From positions 1-64,000 of the forward strand of contig CANPWB010000003.1 of the NCBI GenBank assembly GCA_947581925.1: 64,000 nt of DNA, read 5' to 3'. The stretch comes from an uncultured Clostridia bacterium (lineage in GTDB: Bacteria > Bacillota > Clostridia > Christensenellales > CAG-917). The position numbers were made by a program, and so were the translations under genes. The notes under the pieces are model-generated. The model had not been told where the DNA came from. It was given only the letters and a program-made list of their open reading frames with translations, and did not search any database. Shown here piece by piece: positions 18,672 through 32,169 of the stretch. The number at the start of each line of letters is the position of its first letter. Within the stretch, counting starts at the first letter, position 1.

Positions 18672-19394
18672 ATGAGAATAGGCATTGTTACGGCTATGGC
18701 GGAGGAGACCCTCCCCATTTTGAACAGGCTTGGAAATATCGTCGCGCAAAGCGCCATATCGGGCGTGAGCGTGTGCAAAGCGCAGCTTGGCGCGCATACC
18801 GTCTATCTCGCTACAGGCGGCGTGGGCGAGATACGCGCGGCAATGACGATGCAGCTGTTGAAGGACCTCTTCGATATCGACGTAGCGCTCAACTTCGGAT
18901 TCGTAGGAGCGTTGGATCCCTCGCTAAAACAGGGGGATCTGCTGCTTGCAAGGCGAGTTTGCCACTATCAATTCGACAGTTCGGCGATAGACGGCACCGT
19001 ACCCGGGCAGTACGATGGCAGAGAGGAGAGATATTTCTATCTGGACGGCACGCTCATCGACAGAGTTCTCCTCGCGACGCGAAAGCCGATGAGACAGGTA
19101 ACTGTCGCAAGCGGGGACGTGTTTGTCGCAAACGCGGGGATGAAAAAACGCCTGAGAGAGGAGTTTGAGTGCGACATCTGCGAGATGGAGCTTGCCGCCC
19201 TCGCGCTTGTAAGCGAGCGCAACCGCATCCCCCTGCTCAGCTTAAAAGTGGTGTCTGACAGCGCGGACGAGAGTTCTCCCATGAGTTTTCCAGAGGTCGT
19301 AAAAAAAGCTATGACCAAATACGAGGAGCTGTTGCCCGACATCATCTCCGCGGTCACGGGCGAGGCGTCTCCCCTGCCCCCGATAAAGAAATAG
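18672..19394 (+). CDS. mtnN: 5'-methylthioadenosine/S-adenosylhomocysteine nucleosidase family protein
   Basis: MRIGIVTAMAEETLPIL, TGGVGEIRAAMTMQLL, NFGFVGALDP, CDICEMELAALALV. Confidence 0.8.
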   Translation: MRIGIVTAMAEETLPILNRLGNIVAQSAISGVSVCKAQLGAHTVYLATGGVGEIRAAMTMQLLKDLFDIDVALNFGFVGALDPSLKQGDLLLARRVCHYQFDSSAIDGTVPGQYDGREERYFYLDGTLIDRVLLATRKPMRQVTVASGDVFVANAGMKKRLREEFECDICEMELAALALVSERNRIPLLSLKVVSDSADESSPMSFPEVVKKAMTKYEELLPDIISAVTGEASPLPPIKK

Positions 19395-19415
19395 GCTCGA
19401 TTTATGCAAAAACAC

Positions 19416-19453
19416 ATTCGCCTCGGAAGCGCAAAACGGGGCGAATATTTTTA
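19416..19453 (+). terminator. Terminator after mtnN
   Basis: ATTCGCCTCG gaagcgcaaaa CGGGGCGAAT ATTTTT. Confidence 0.75.
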
Positions 19454-20484
19454 AAATAAAATTAGTTTATAATTAAACTAAATATAGATGATGAAAACTG
19501 CAAAACGCCCAATCATCGGTGTGCTATATCTAAAAAATTGAAAAGACCTTAGCGAGGCAAAATATAGAATAGTTTAAACGGCAAGTAAGATATTTTATAT
19601 GATTTTGCGGGAGTTGCTCTTGTGCGAGGTACGCATTGTCTTTTAAACAAAGTCGGGATAGGCACAAAACGAATCTATTGATTTGTCAAAAGTTAGGAAG
19701 CGTTGCGTCGAAAAAGCAATGTAGGAATTGCTGGGCAAATAAATAGCGGCAGTCTCGAGGGAAATTGCGGCGTGCAAAAACACGCAGGAGCGCCTCAGAC
19801 CGGCATTGTTGTGAAAAAAACAAACCTGTGGAGCTATAAGCGCAAAGTTGCAAGCTTTTTTACATAATAGCCGGAATTGAGATAAAAACGCAAAATCATA
19901 GAATTCGATCCTATAATACGAAGCATCTAAAGCGTGTTATCCTGCAAGTAAACAATTTGGATAAAGAGCGTTTAAAACAGTTTTTTAATAATAAGCATTT
20001 ATTATTTTGATCTAAGCGCTTTATATCTTTATTTATAACCAATTTGCATTATCTATACACATTTACACTAAAGCTAGCGCACGAGCAGCCAGAACTCGCC
20101 ACTTATCCACCGTTCCATATTGGTTTTGCATCGCAATACTTTGCGATGCGCACACAATGTGCAACTATATTTAAAAGCCATAAACATTGATAGATGGCAA
20201 GTCCAATGCTTACAACAGCTCATCCATGAGTTCGCTTGATCACGCAAGCAGATTCTGCCTTGTTTTGTATGTATTACTTAACATTCAGCTCAAGACTATG
20301 ATGTGGATATGTTTTTGCGGATATTTTTATTACTATTTTGTCCATGTGAGTTCACATATGCAACAAACAATAAAGCAGTTTTTAAACAAACAATAATTCT
20401 ATCGAGCGAATTTTATTGTAGTCGGAGCCTTGACCACCTTTTGTATATAGCCATTTATAGAAATTTTACAAATGTAAAAATGTG

Positions 20485-20500
20485 TGTTTCACGTGAAACA
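20485..20500. promoter_or_regulatory. parS site (TGTTTCACGTGAAACA)
   Basis: Exact match to the canonical Firmicutes parS palindrome. Confidence 0.95.
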
Positions 20501-20786
20501 ATACATTTTTACGAGTATAGTTTTTGCGGAGGGTTCTTACCTCTCTTTGTACATGAATATCACCCTCCAGACTCATTGTTCGTATGGTGTTGTGTTGTGA
20601 TAAAACAAGATGCACATAAAAACGGGCATAAACTGTCGCATAGAGGTTGCTTAGAAGCGGGGCGCTGTAGGGACGCACTGGAGGCACAAATGTATTGGAT
20701 TGTGCCAAAAACTCCGTCAAAATACGGGACGCGGCGCGCATGTTGTGATATCAATGAAAACGGTTTACTCGATTAAACAAATAATA

Positions 20787-20802
20787 TGTTTCACGTGAAA
20801 CA
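20787..20802. promoter_or_regulatory. parS site (TGTTTCACGTGAAACA)
   Basis: Exact match to canonical parS. Confidence 0.95.
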
Positions 20803-20818
20803 TCTTGACTTGTCGTCC

Positions 20819-20834
20819 TGTTTCACGTGGAACT
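20819..20834. promoter_or_regulatory. Degenerate parS-like site (TGTTTCACGTGGAACT)
   Basis: 14/16 match to parS, 16 bp after the previous site. Confidence 0.75.
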
Positions 20835-21683
20835 TTAAACCTCGGAATCCCTACTAAACAGTGGCTTTTTTAGCACCAAGAAATTGCTTTGCTTTCTTTG
20901 ACCTAAATTTTTTCAGAAGCTTTCACCCAAATTTTTCTTCGTCATAATTTCTGCAAAATGTTTCTCAAAATTTTAATATTTGCCGCTGTGTTTCACGGTT
21001 TATTTACATAGAATTTTATTGAGGCTTAATGCTGATATTCTTTTGCGAATGTTGCTTGCTACATTTTATAGTTGTTTTGAATACATTTTTGTGTAACTTT
21101 GCATCGTCTAATAATGCTGTTTTGCTTACATTTTTAATTGTGGGATATGGATTTGTGCGTTTGAGTGCGCATTTGCCTGCGGCGAACTCGTTATCAAGGC
21201 GCAAAATCTAGAAATGCACGTTGGATAAGCGCGCCCCCTGTTTGCTTATGTGCTTTTAAAGCGTATCTCTGCGGATGCGCGCAAAGAGGTTTGGTGTAGC
21301 TAATTTGCATGAGGGCATAAGGGGCGTATAAAGTATTAGTGTTGCTTAGGCTCTGAGTTAGCGTTGCCTTAGACGTTTAGAGTGTGCGGGTTGACGCATA
21401 TTCGACGTGTATGCCGATATGTTTTAAGCTATCCGATGAAGATTTGAGGCGCGTATGATTTGCGAATGTCGGTATGCGGAGCTGTATATCAGGCGCGCAG
21501 ACCGAGCGTGAATAAGCCACGTTCTTGGCGTAGGGCGATAGCGGAAATCGGGCGAAAAATGGCGAAACTGTACGTTTCACGGCGAACAAACTTTCCACTT
21601 ATGCACATGCCCTTCGGCGGGTCGAGGGCGCAACATGCGCAAATATTGTGATATTAGCTGAAATCCGTTTAAAAGTCAACTTG

Positions 21684-21692
21684 TTATCCACA
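21684..21692 (+). promoter_or_regulatory. DnaA box TTATCCACA
   Basis: Exact consensus 9-mer. Confidence 0.7.
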
Positions 21693-21834
21693 GTAAAATC
21701 GCAATGTTTTGCGGCGTATCGGTGCCGAAATGCACAGCCAATTCGAAAAACCGTTCAGAAGTAGACTATTTTTGAGTGTGGAGCGCAGAGATATCCCCAA
21801 AAAACACCCTGATATGCGGTCAAATTGTGCGTAA

Positions 21835-23856
<2,022 letters not shown>

Positions 23857-23866
23857 GAGGTGAATT

Positions 23867-26443
23867 ATGGCGAACATCAGAGATGACAAAAACAACGAAT
23901 ATATTAAGCATATCGCGGACTCGACCGTCAAGGATGTCGAGATAAACGGCGAGCTGAAGAAGTCCTTTATCGCATACGCTATGGCGGTCAACGTATCGCG
24001 CGCCATCCCCGACGTGCGCGACGGCTTAAAGCCCGTGCACAGGCGCATACTTTACGCTATGAGCGAGCTAGGCCTTACCCCCGACAAGCCGTACAGGAAG
24101 TGCGCTATGGTCGTAGGCGAGGTGCTGGGCAAGTATCACCCCCACGGCGACAGCTCCGTGTATGACGCGCTCGTCAGGCTGGCGCAGGACTTCTCGATAC
24201 GCTGCCCCCTCGTGGACGGGCACGGCAACTTCGGCAGTGTGGACGGCGACCCGGCGGCGGCATATCGTTATACGGAGTCGAGGCTTAGCAAGATAGCGCT
24301 GGAGATGATACGCGATATCGACAAAAAGACAGTCGATTTCTATCCCAACTTTGACGACACGCGCGAACAACCTACGGTGCTCCCCTCGCGCTTTCCCAAT
24401 CTGCTTGTAAACGGCTCTGACGGCATTGCGGTGGGCATGGCGACTTCTATCCCGCCCCACAACCTCGGCGAGGTCATAGACGCGACTGTGGCGCTTTTAA
24501 ACAACCCCGACATCACCATTGACGAGCTTATAGGCTATATCCCCGCGCCGGATTTTCCCACGGGCGCGCTCATCTTGGGCAGAAACGGCATAAAACAGGC
24601 GTACCGCACGGGGCGCGGCGCGGCTATACTGCGCGCCAGGGCGGAGATCGAGGAGATGCCAAACGGCAAGAGCCGTATCGTCGTCACCGAGATACCCTAT
24701 CAGGTCAACAAGGCGAAACTCATAGAAAACATTGCGGATCAAGTCAAGGATAAGCGTCTCGAGGGCATAAGCGACCTGCGCGAGGAGACGGACCGTCACG
24801 GAATGCGCATTGTTATCGAGCTGAAAAAAGACGTCAATCCGCAGGTGCTGCTCAATCAACTTTACAAGCAGACCGCCATGCAGACGAGTTTCAGCATGAT
24901 CATGCTCGCGCTCGTAGGCGGCGTGCCGCGCATACTCAACCTCAAGGAGATCTTGGAGTGCTACGTCGCGCACCAAAAGGACGTCATCGTACGCCGTACG
25001 CGTTTCGACCTTGAAAAAGCGCTCGAGAGACAGCACATCCTCATGGGCTTGCATATCGCGCTCGAAAACATCGACGCCATTGTCGAATTGCTCAAAAAAT
25101 CGCGCGACCGTCAAGACGCTATGAACAATTTGATGGAGGCTTACGCGCTTAGCGACAGACAGGCCGCCGCCATCCTCGACATGCGCTTGCAACGCCTCAC
25201 AGGGCTCGAGGTGGAGAAGATAGAGCAGGAGCTTAGCGACCTTGCGAAGCAGATAGAGTATTACAACCTCGTGCTTTCAAGCGATGAGGAAGTCAAGGCG
25301 ATAATCATACGCGAGATAACCGAGATCAAGGCGCAATATAACACGCCGCGTATGTCCACGCTGACCTACGACTACGGCGACATCGACATAGAGGACCTCA
25401 TCGAACAAGAGGACGTCGTCATTTCCATGACTCACAGCGGCTACATCAAGCGCATCCCCGTCAGCGAGTACAAGGTTCAACACCGCGGCGGAATGGGCGT
25501 CACGGGGCACAAGGCGAAGGATGAGGACTTTGTGGAGAACATCTTCACGTCCAATACTCACGAGCGGCTGATGTTCTTCACGACGCTCGGCAAGGTGTTC
25601 ACGCTCAAAGCGTACGAGATACCCGAGGCGACGCGCAATTCGCGCGGCAGGGCGGCGGTCAATCTGCTACAGCTCGAGCAGGGCGAGAAGATAAAGACCA
25701 TCATCCGCATGCCCGAGGAAAAGGACGGCAAATTCCTCGTGCTCGCCACAAAGAAAGGGCTCATCAAAAAGACGCCGCTCGAGGAGTACGACTCCATCAA
25801 GAAGAACGGCAAGATCGCGATAAAATTCAACGAGGACGACGAGCTGCTTGACGCAATGATAACAAACGGCGACAGCGAGATACTCATCGCCAGCAGCGAG
25901 GGCTATGCCATCCATTTCCACGAGAGCGCGATACGTCCCATGGGCAGGACGGCTATGGGCGTCAAGGCGATGAACCTCAAGGACGGCGCTATGCTCGTCG
26001 CTTGCACGGCTGTCCACGCGGGAGACAGCATACTCACAGTCACTTCAAACGGTTTCGGAAAGCGCAGCGATATCGACGAATATCCGCTCCAAGGCAGGGC
26101 GGGCAAGGGCGTCCGCGCGGGCGTATTCAACGATAAGACGGGCGCGCTCGTAGGCCTCGCCGTGATCCCCGAGGATACGGACGTTATGATGATTACCGAT
26201 ACGGGAGTCATAATCCGCGTCAACGGAGCGGAAATAAGCAAGATCGGCCGCAATACGCAGGGTGTGCGCATCATGAAACTCAAAGACGACAAGATGACCG
26301 TCAAGGCGATAGCGCTCACTCCGCACGAGGAAGAGACCGAGGAGAGCGAAATTCCCGAAGGCGAGACTCCTGCAACGCCCGAAGACGAAACTCCCGCAAC
26401 CGCGCCGACCGAAACTCCCGCCGACACCGACAACGAAGAGTAA
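23867..26443 (+). CDS. gyrA: DNA gyrase subunit A (acidic/TP-rich C-terminal tail)
   Basis: [52 protein letters not shown]-terminal beta-pinwheel repeats. Confidence 0.97.
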   Translation: MANIRDDKNNEYIKHIADSTVKDVEINGELKKSFIAYAMAVNVSRAIPDVRDGLKPVHRRILYAMSELGLTPDKPYRKCAMVVGEVLGKYHPHGDSSVYDALVRLAQDFSIRCPLVDGHGNFGSVDGDPAAAYRYTESRLSKIALEMIRDIDKKTVDFYPNFDDTREQPTVLPSRFPNLLVNGSDGIAVGMATSIPPHNLGEVIDATVALLNNPDITIDELIGYIPAPDFPTGALILGRNGIKQAYRTGRGAAILRARAEIEEMPNGKSRIVVTEIPYQVNKAKLIENIADQVKDKRLEGISDLREETDRHGMRIVIELKKDVNPQVLLNQLYKQTAMQTSFSMIMLALVGGVPRILNLKEILECYVAHQKDVIVRRTRFDLEKALERQHILMGLHIALENIDAIVELLKKSRDRQDAMNNLMEAYALSDRQAAAILDMRLQRLTGLEVEKIEQELSDLAKQIEYYNLVLSSDEEVKAIIIREITEIKAQYNTPRMSTLTYDYGDIDIEDLIEQEDVVISMTHSGYIKRIPVSEYKVQHRGGMGVTGHKAKDEDFVENIFTSNTHERLMFFTTLGKVFTLKAYEIPEATRNSRGRAAVNLLQLEQGEKIKTIIRMPEEKDGKFLVLATKKGLIKKTPLEEYDSIKKNGKIAIKFNEDDELLDAMITNGDSEILIASSEGYAIHFHESAIRPMGRTAMGVKAMNLKDGAMLVACTAVHAGDSILTVTSNGFGKRSDIDEYPLQGRAGKGVRAGVFNDKTGALVGLAVIPEDTDVMMITDTGVIIRVNGAEISKIGRNTQGVRIMKLKDDKMTVKAIALTPHEEETEESEIPEGETPATPEDETPATAPTETPADTDNEE

Positions 26444-26452
26444 GTTGTAACA

Positions 26453-26790
26453 AGTGGGCTACGCGCCCACACGCCCCACGCAGGGCTGCGAGCCCCGCAC
26501 CCCGACAAAGGGCGATTTGCCCTTTGCGATCCCAAACTAAAAAAACGCGAATGTGGCTCTTTCATCGCCTACATTCGCGTTTTTGATTGTTTGCAAGATC
26601 AAAACTCCTGCGGGAGAGCTTGAAATTGACGGACGCAGTGGCCGAGTTGTTTTTGGCAAAACCGAGGGATTTCTCGACTTCGCTACGCTACGCTCGAAAA
26701 GACACCTTATATACACGCTGTCATGTTGAGCTTGTCGAAACATCCCCCTGTCCGAGCGAATTAACGCACTCTCTGTCCGAGCTTTCTTAT
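26453..26790. repeat. Composite intergenic repeat region after gyrA
   Basis: GC hairpins, aaaaaaacgcgaatgtggc...gcctacattcgcgtttttgat, cgacttcgct/gtccgagcg modules. Confidence 0.75.
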
Positions 26791-26941
26791 GCATTTAAAA
26801 ACGCTAAATACGTGTGCGCTTAGTTATTAACAAAAAACTTTTACAAAATAAATTGCGAATGGTCAAATCGCAAAAAGAGGGTTTTATATCGCTGTAATCG
26901 ACGGTTAAAATGCTTGTTTTGCAACTTATATGCGGACGCAA

Positions 26942-27094
26942 TCAGTCGAGTTCGATCAGGGAGAGCGCATACCTTTTGCCGTTTTCCAACTCTAAAACGA
27001 ACATCGTTTCGATCCCGTCAAGCGCCGTTATCTCTTTTATGCCGTCAATGTTGTTTACAACAAGCTCTCTGATATCAGTCAACAATTCTTTCAT
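26942..27094 (-). CDS. Small hypothetical protein, 50 aa (MKELLTDIRELVVNNIDGIKEITALDGIETMFVLELENGKRYALSLIELD)
   Basis: Intact ORF below the ORF-track size cutoff, GGAGAG upstream of ATG. Confidence 0.6.
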   Translation of the reverse strand: MKELLTDIRELVVNNIDGIKEITALDGIETMFVLELENGKRYALSLIELD

Positions 27095-27632
27095 TTTGTA
27101 CTCTCCTCAATTTGATATAGATATAGCTTATATCGGCAAAACTTGACTTGTCAACACGTTTTCGCTTTTTGGGGTATTTGTTGGCGCACTGTTTTTGTCG
27201 AAAATTGTCGAGCGCGGAGTTTAACAAGGAAAAATATAAGTCATGTGAGCGCGGGTGCGCACGTGCGAAAAACTATTTCGGGGACGGCAAGCGAGGCTTG
27301 GAGACGCTTAGGGGGCCTAGGATTCTTAGGGCTGAGGATGGCTCCGCGCCGCATAAAATAAGGACAAGCAGATGTGAGTAGCGAGGACTTTAAACCTTAA
27401 GAAAAATTTAGGTTCAAGACAGAACACGAGTGTTATAATGTGTTCGGATCGAGGACGGCAGGAATTGAAGTTAAAAGCGCTTGCACAGCAAATTTTCCAA
27501 AAGTATGTAACCGTACGCCTTCGATAAACGTGTATTAAGCGAGCAATGGGAAAGGGCTCCCGCCAAGAAAGGGGCGACCTTCCGCCTTAGGGGGGCGAAT
27601 TTCCTGCAAAATTCAAAAAGAGGTGTGAAAAA

Positions 27633-29513
27633 ATGAGAAGAACAAAAAATATTGCTATAATTGTCACGGCAGTCATTCTTGTTTTGGCATGCTGCGCCCT
27701 TGCGGCTTGCGACCCGAACACGCCCGCTGTCAAAGTCGGCAATACGGATGTCGTAAAGGCTTTCAACGCCGTAGTCCCAAGCGGAAACGTCGTCACGCAG
27801 ACGGCGGTGAAGTCGGGCGAAAAATACAATGTCACAGTCATCACGACGGAGCGGGCTGTAGAATATGTCGTCGACAAGGACTTCAAAGTGGAAAACCAAA
27901 CAAACATAGCGGGCGACGCACAAGATACAGCGGCGACGACGGCGGCAGAGCAGTCTCCGCTCGAGAGGGCGTATACAGAGGCGCTCAAGCAGTCGGGGCT
28001 GACCGCGGACAAGGTCACGGGGTTCGACTTCGACCGCGAGACGTATATGGGCAAAGCGGCGTACAAAGTCGAGATCGAGGAAGTGGGCGCAAAATACGAG
28101 TACGTTTTCGACGCCGCAGATTTCACTCTGCTCGACAGCGAGATAGAGTTTGAAAACGACCTGCCCACAGGCTCGTACATCGGCGAGCAGGCGGCATACG
28201 AACTTGCGCTCAAGGCGGCGGGAGTGTCCGTCAGCAACGTCTATAAAAATGTGGTAAGGAGCGAGTTTGACAACGGCAGAAAGCGCTACAAAGTCAGCTT
28301 TGATTTCGGCGCGTATCGCTATGATGTAAGCATCGACGCGGTCACGGGCGACGTGGTGAAGTTCTCCAAAAACGCCCTAGCGACGCAAGCTCCCTCATTC
28401 TCCGAGAATATTTCGGCGGAAGAGGCGCAAAATATCGCTCTGTCCTTCGTATTTCCAAACGGCGAGGCGCAGGAGAGATATACAGTCCGCAAAGTCAAGC
28501 TCGACAGAGAGGACGGACAATTTGTCTATGAAGTGGAGCTTAACGCCAAAGGCGCGGAGTATGAGTTTGAAATATCCGCAAAAGACGGCGCCATCCTCGA
28601 CGTCGAGATGGACAACGCGACGTCAAAGGCGCAGCCTCTCCCCGAGGACAGGCAGTTCATCACGCGCGAACAAGCTATCGCCGCGGTGAAGCAAGTCGCG
28701 GGAGGGGACATCTACATTCTCGAAGTCGAGATAGACAAGGAAGGCGGCAAGTACTATTACGAGATAGAGGCGAGGGTGAACGGCGTCAAGCGCGAATACA
28801 AAGTGGACGCGCTCACGGGCAAAGTGCCGGGCACATCTTCTCCTTTGGAGGCTGTACTGACCGAAGAGGACGCCGTACAGATCGCAATCAAGGCGTTCGG
28901 GCTTGAAAATACGGCTATAAACCACAAGAGCGTCAAGCTCGAGCACGAGGACGGCGCGCTGTGCTACACCGTAAAACTGTATGTCGGAAACACGGAATAC
29001 GAGGCGGAGATAGACTCTGCGACGGGCGCGGTGCTCAAAAAGGAGATAGACCGCGAGGACGACATCCCGCCCGAGACAGGCACCCCTGCCGTAACAAAAG
29101 AGCAAGCTATCGCCGCGCTAAAAACTTATCTCGGCTCTCAGACGAACGCTGTCATAGGCAAAGTCGAGCTCGAGACGGAATACGGCAGACAGTTTTATGA
29201 GATAGAAGTGCACATCGGCACGCAGGAAGTCGAATACTTCGTGGACGCGACTACGGGCGAAGTCGGCAAAAAGGCGGACCTCGTCAGCGGAGGCAAGTCC
29301 GTGATAAGCGAGGAGCAGGCGCTCTCCCTCGCGCTCAAAGCGTTTGCCCTCGAGGGCAGAGAAAACGAGATAAGCTTGCGCAAGATCAAGCTCGAACGCG
29401 AAAAAGGCATACTTTGCTACGAAGTCGAATTTTACCTCGGCAACCTCAAATACGAGGCGGAACTCAACGCCGAAACAGGCGCCCTCATCAACAAGGAAAC
29501 CTCCTATGACTGA
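27633..29513 (+). CDS. Lipoprotein with multiple PepSY-like repeats
   Basis: Signal/lipobox ILVLACCALAACD; recurrent pattern of EQA.AIAL..AF then KVKLE.E.G...YEVE...G..EYE..IDA.TGAVL. Confidence 0.85.
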   Translation: MRRTKNIAIIVTAVILVLACCALAACDPNTPAVKVGNTDVVKAFNAVVPSGNVVTQTAVKSGEKYNVTVITTERAVEYVVDKDFKVENQTNIAGDAQDTAATTAAEQSPLERAYTEALKQSGLTADKVTGFDFDRETYMGKAAYKVEIEEVGAKYEYVFDAADFTLLDSEIEFENDLPTGSYIGEQAAYELALKAAGVSVSNVYKNVVRSEFDNGRKRYKVSFDFGAYRYDVSIDAVTGDVVKFSKNALATQAPSFSENISAEEAQNIALSFVFPNGEAQERYTVRKVKLDREDGQFVYEVELNAKGAEYEFEISAKDGAILDVEMDNATSKAQPLPEDRQFITREQAIAAVKQVAGGDIYILEVEIDKEGGKYYYEIEARVNGVKREYKVDALTGKVPGTSSPLEAVLTEEDAVQIAIKAFGLENTAINHKSVKLEHEDGALCYTVKLYVGNTEYEAEIDSATGAVLKKEIDREDDIPPETGTPAVTKEQAIAALKTYLGSQTNAVIGKVELETEYGRQFYEIEVHIGTQEVEYFVDATTGEVGKKADLVSGGKSVISEEQALSLALKAFALEGRENEISLRKIKLEREKGILCYEVEFYLGNLKYEAELNAETGALINKETSYD

Positions 29514-29529
29514 GCAAATCACGCAAACG

Positions 29530-30110
29530 TAGTGAGTTTTAGGGAGTACGCGGGGCAACGCCCCGCGTACTCCCTCTTATATTTGACGCAGGGCTACTCG
29601 CCCACACCTCGGCAAGGGGTTTCACCCCCTGCACCCCAAGTTAAAAACGCGAGCTAGGCGAATTCTTGCCGTCGCTCGAGTTTTTGATTGTAATGCAAGC
29701 GTCAAAACTCCTGCGTAAGAGCTTGATATTGGCGGACGTTTTATCTGAGTGATTAACGTTACCTTTGTCTGAGCTATATTGGGGCCCCATAAAATTGCGT
29801 AGCGATTTTATGGGGTTTTAGATCGGGGTCTCCACGAAATTACGCAGTAATTTCGTGGAGTATTAAATCGGGGTCCCCATAGAAATGAGCGAAGCGAATT
29901 TTATGGGGTATAACCGGGGGATTCCTCGACTACGCTCGGAATGACAAGTTTATTATAGATGTCATGTTGAGCGGAGCGCAGCGAAGTCGAAACATCCCCT
30001 AGTCCGAGCGTTTAAACGTACCCTCTGTCCGCGCGCACCTATACCCGCTGTCATTTCGAGCTTGTCGAGAAATTCCCTAGTCCGAGCGAATAAACGCACA
30101 TTCCGTCCAA
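29530..30110. repeat. Composite intergenic repeat region
   Basis: GC hairpins, aaaaacgcgagctaggc hairpin, three GGGGTCCCC-type stem-loops, cgactacgctcggaatgac module. Confidence 0.75.
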
Positions 30111-30224
30111 GCATGCTTTTTTTGTATAAAAATCGGGAGGGGCGGAAGTTGCCTCTTGAAATATGATTGAATAAGCTGTATTATATTTATATATTATGCC
30201 ATAAATGGCGTTTGGGAGAGAATT

Positions 30225-31919
30225 ATGGAAGAGAGAAAATGGTTCAAAGAGATGTCGATGTATCAGATTTGGCCGCGGTCGTTCAAGGACGGCAACGGCG
30301 ACGGCATAGGCGATCTCAAGGGCGTGATGAGCAAGCTGGACTACATCAAGAGCCTCGGCGTGGACGCGATTTGGTTCTCGCCGCTGTACGTATCCCCGCA
30401 GGCGGACTACGGCTATGACATAGCGGACTACTGCGACATTAACCCCGAGTACGGCACCCTCGACGAGTTCAAAGAGGTGCTCAAAGCGGCACACGAGCGC
30501 GGAATGAAAGTGATAATGGACCTCGTCATCAATCACACGTCCGATCAGCACGAGTGGTTCAAAAAGAGCGTCAAGCGAGAAGAGCCGTTCACGGACTTTT
30601 ACATTTGGCGGGATGGCAAGGGCAAAAACGGCAAGAAACCGCCGAACAATTGGATGTCCACATTCCCGGGCTCGGCATGGGAGTACGTGCCCGAAAGAGG
30701 GCAGTACTATCTGCACCTGTACGCGAAGGAGCAACCCGACCTCAATCACGACAATCCCACAGTGCGCGAATACATCAAGAAAGTCATGCGTTTTTGGTTG
30801 GATATGGGCGTAGACGGATTCAGGGAGGACGTCATTACGCAGATAAGCAAGGCGGAGGGTTTGCCAAACGGTTTTCCGCTCATGCCCGCGTCCCGCGGAA
30901 TGGAGCACTACAACAACGGCCCGCACATTCACGAATATCTGAAAGAGTACAGGCAGGTCTTGAAGGATTATGACGCGTTCCAAGTGGGCGAGGCTCCGTT
31001 GCTCACGCCCGAGAAGGCGCTTACGTATGTAGAAGGCGACGATAAGGAGCTGGATATGTGCATAGGTTTCCAGCATATGGAGGCGGACTGCATTTTGATA
31101 GGTTGGGTAAAGACTCCGTTCTCGCTGAAAAAGCTCAAAAAAGTGTACGACAAGTGGCAGACTATGCTGTACCATAAGGGCTGGAATGCAAACTATCTAG
31201 AAAATCACGACCAGCCGCGCACGATATCCCGCTACGGCAGCGAGAAGTACAGGGTGGAGAGCGGCAAAGCGCTCGCGATAATGTACTCTTTCTTGAGTGG
31301 CACTCAATTTGTATATCAAGGGCAGGAGATTGGCATGACCTGTCCCTACTTCGACAAATATCCCGAGGGGACGGACCCGTGGGCGCAGTTTGAGGATGTG
31401 TCCACGTTCTGCGTGCGAGACCTCATGCGCAAATTCGGATTCAGTCAGAAACATATCCTCAAAGTAGCGCATACCGCCGCGCGCGATTGCGCACGTACCC
31501 CCGTACAGTGGACGGCGGGCGAGAACGCGGGGTTCAGCGAGGCAAAACCGTGGTATGCCGTCAATCCCAATTATACCGAGGTAAACGTCGAGGCGGCAGA
31601 GAAGGATGAGGGGAGCCTGCTGCACTTCTACCGCAAAGTCATCGCCCTGCGCAAGCAATATAAGGACGCCGCGGTGTACGGCAGGTTCGAGTTGCATTTG
31701 AAGAACGACCCGCACCTCTTCGTCTATGACAAGATAGCGGACGACGGCTCCAAACTCACGGTAGTTTTGAATGTCAGCGACAAAGCCGTCCCCTGCAAAA
31801 AGTTTGCAAAGTACATCCCCGAGGGGGCGCAGGAAATACTCTCCGTCTATGACAACGCGTCCTTTGCGGCGGTCACAAAGCCGTATGAAGGCAAGGTGTA
31901 CTACACCCCCACAAAGTGA
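30225..31919 (+). CDS. GH13 alpha-glucosidase (oligo-1,6-glucosidase-like)
   Basis: WFKEMSMYQIWPRSFKDGNGDGIGDLKGVMSKLDYIKSLGVDAIWFSPLY, GVDGFREDVI, NHDQPRTISRYG. Confidence 0.95.
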   Translation: MEERKWFKEMSMYQIWPRSFKDGNGDGIGDLKGVMSKLDYIKSLGVDAIWFSPLYVSPQADYGYDIADYCDINPEYGTLDEFKEVLKAAHERGMKVIMDLVINHTSDQHEWFKKSVKREEPFTDFYIWRDGKGKNGKKPPNNWMSTFPGSAWEYVPERGQYYLHLYAKEQPDLNHDNPTVREYIKKVMRFWLDMGVDGFREDVITQISKAEGLPNGFPLMPASRGMEHYNNGPHIHEYLKEYRQVLKDYDAFQVGEAPLLTPEKALTYVEGDDKELDMCIGFQHMEADCILIGWVKTPFSLKKLKKVYDKWQTMLYHKGWNANYLENHDQPRTISRYGSEKYRVESGKALAIMYSFLSGTQFVYQGQEIGMTCPYFDKYPEGTDPWAQFEDVSTFCVRDLMRKFGFSQKHILKVAHTAARDCARTPVQWTAGENAGFSEAKPWYAVNPNYTEVNVEAAEKDEGSLLHFYRKVIALRKQYKDAAVYGRFELHLKNDPHLFVYDKIADDGSKLTVVLNVSDKAVPCKKFAKYIPEGAQEILSVYDNASFAAVTKPYEGKVYYTPTK

Positions 31920-32040
31920 CGAGGCGAGGCAAAAGCGGCGACGCGCAAGTTTGGCGCCGCATATATGTCAAAAATGCGCAAACGTAAGCACTTTTGCGGT
32001 CGGTTTCAATGGTAAGGCGAGCGTGTGACGGCGATTTTGT

Positions 32041-32069
32041 TTGACACCGCGCGTCGATAATGGTATCAT
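32041..32069 (+). promoter_or_regulatory. Sigma70-like promoter upstream of permease
   Basis: TTGACA-N17-TATCAT followed by a ~95-nt hairpin-containing leader. Confidence 0.65.
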
Positions 32070-32169
32070 ATTTATTGCCTCGGCATTATAATGAAGTCGA
32101 GGCAATATCCCGCGCTTACGTGCGGGAGAAAAGCAAAGGAGCGCGCTTTTAAGCACGGCAAAAAATACT

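Noticed and set aside
20303-20776. 157-aa ORF in the candidate origin
   Set aside because: Covers a perfect parS site, no RBS or domain; probably chance ORF in non-coding DNA.
23867-26443. gyrA as possible parC
   Set aside because: Directly follows gyrB near the origin and has the full GyrA-like N-terminal and C-terminal pattern; parC is less likely though phylogeny would be definitive.
30051-31175. 374-aa minus-strand ORF
   Set aside because: Antisense to the GH13 glucosidase and running into repeat DNA; not a plausible gene.
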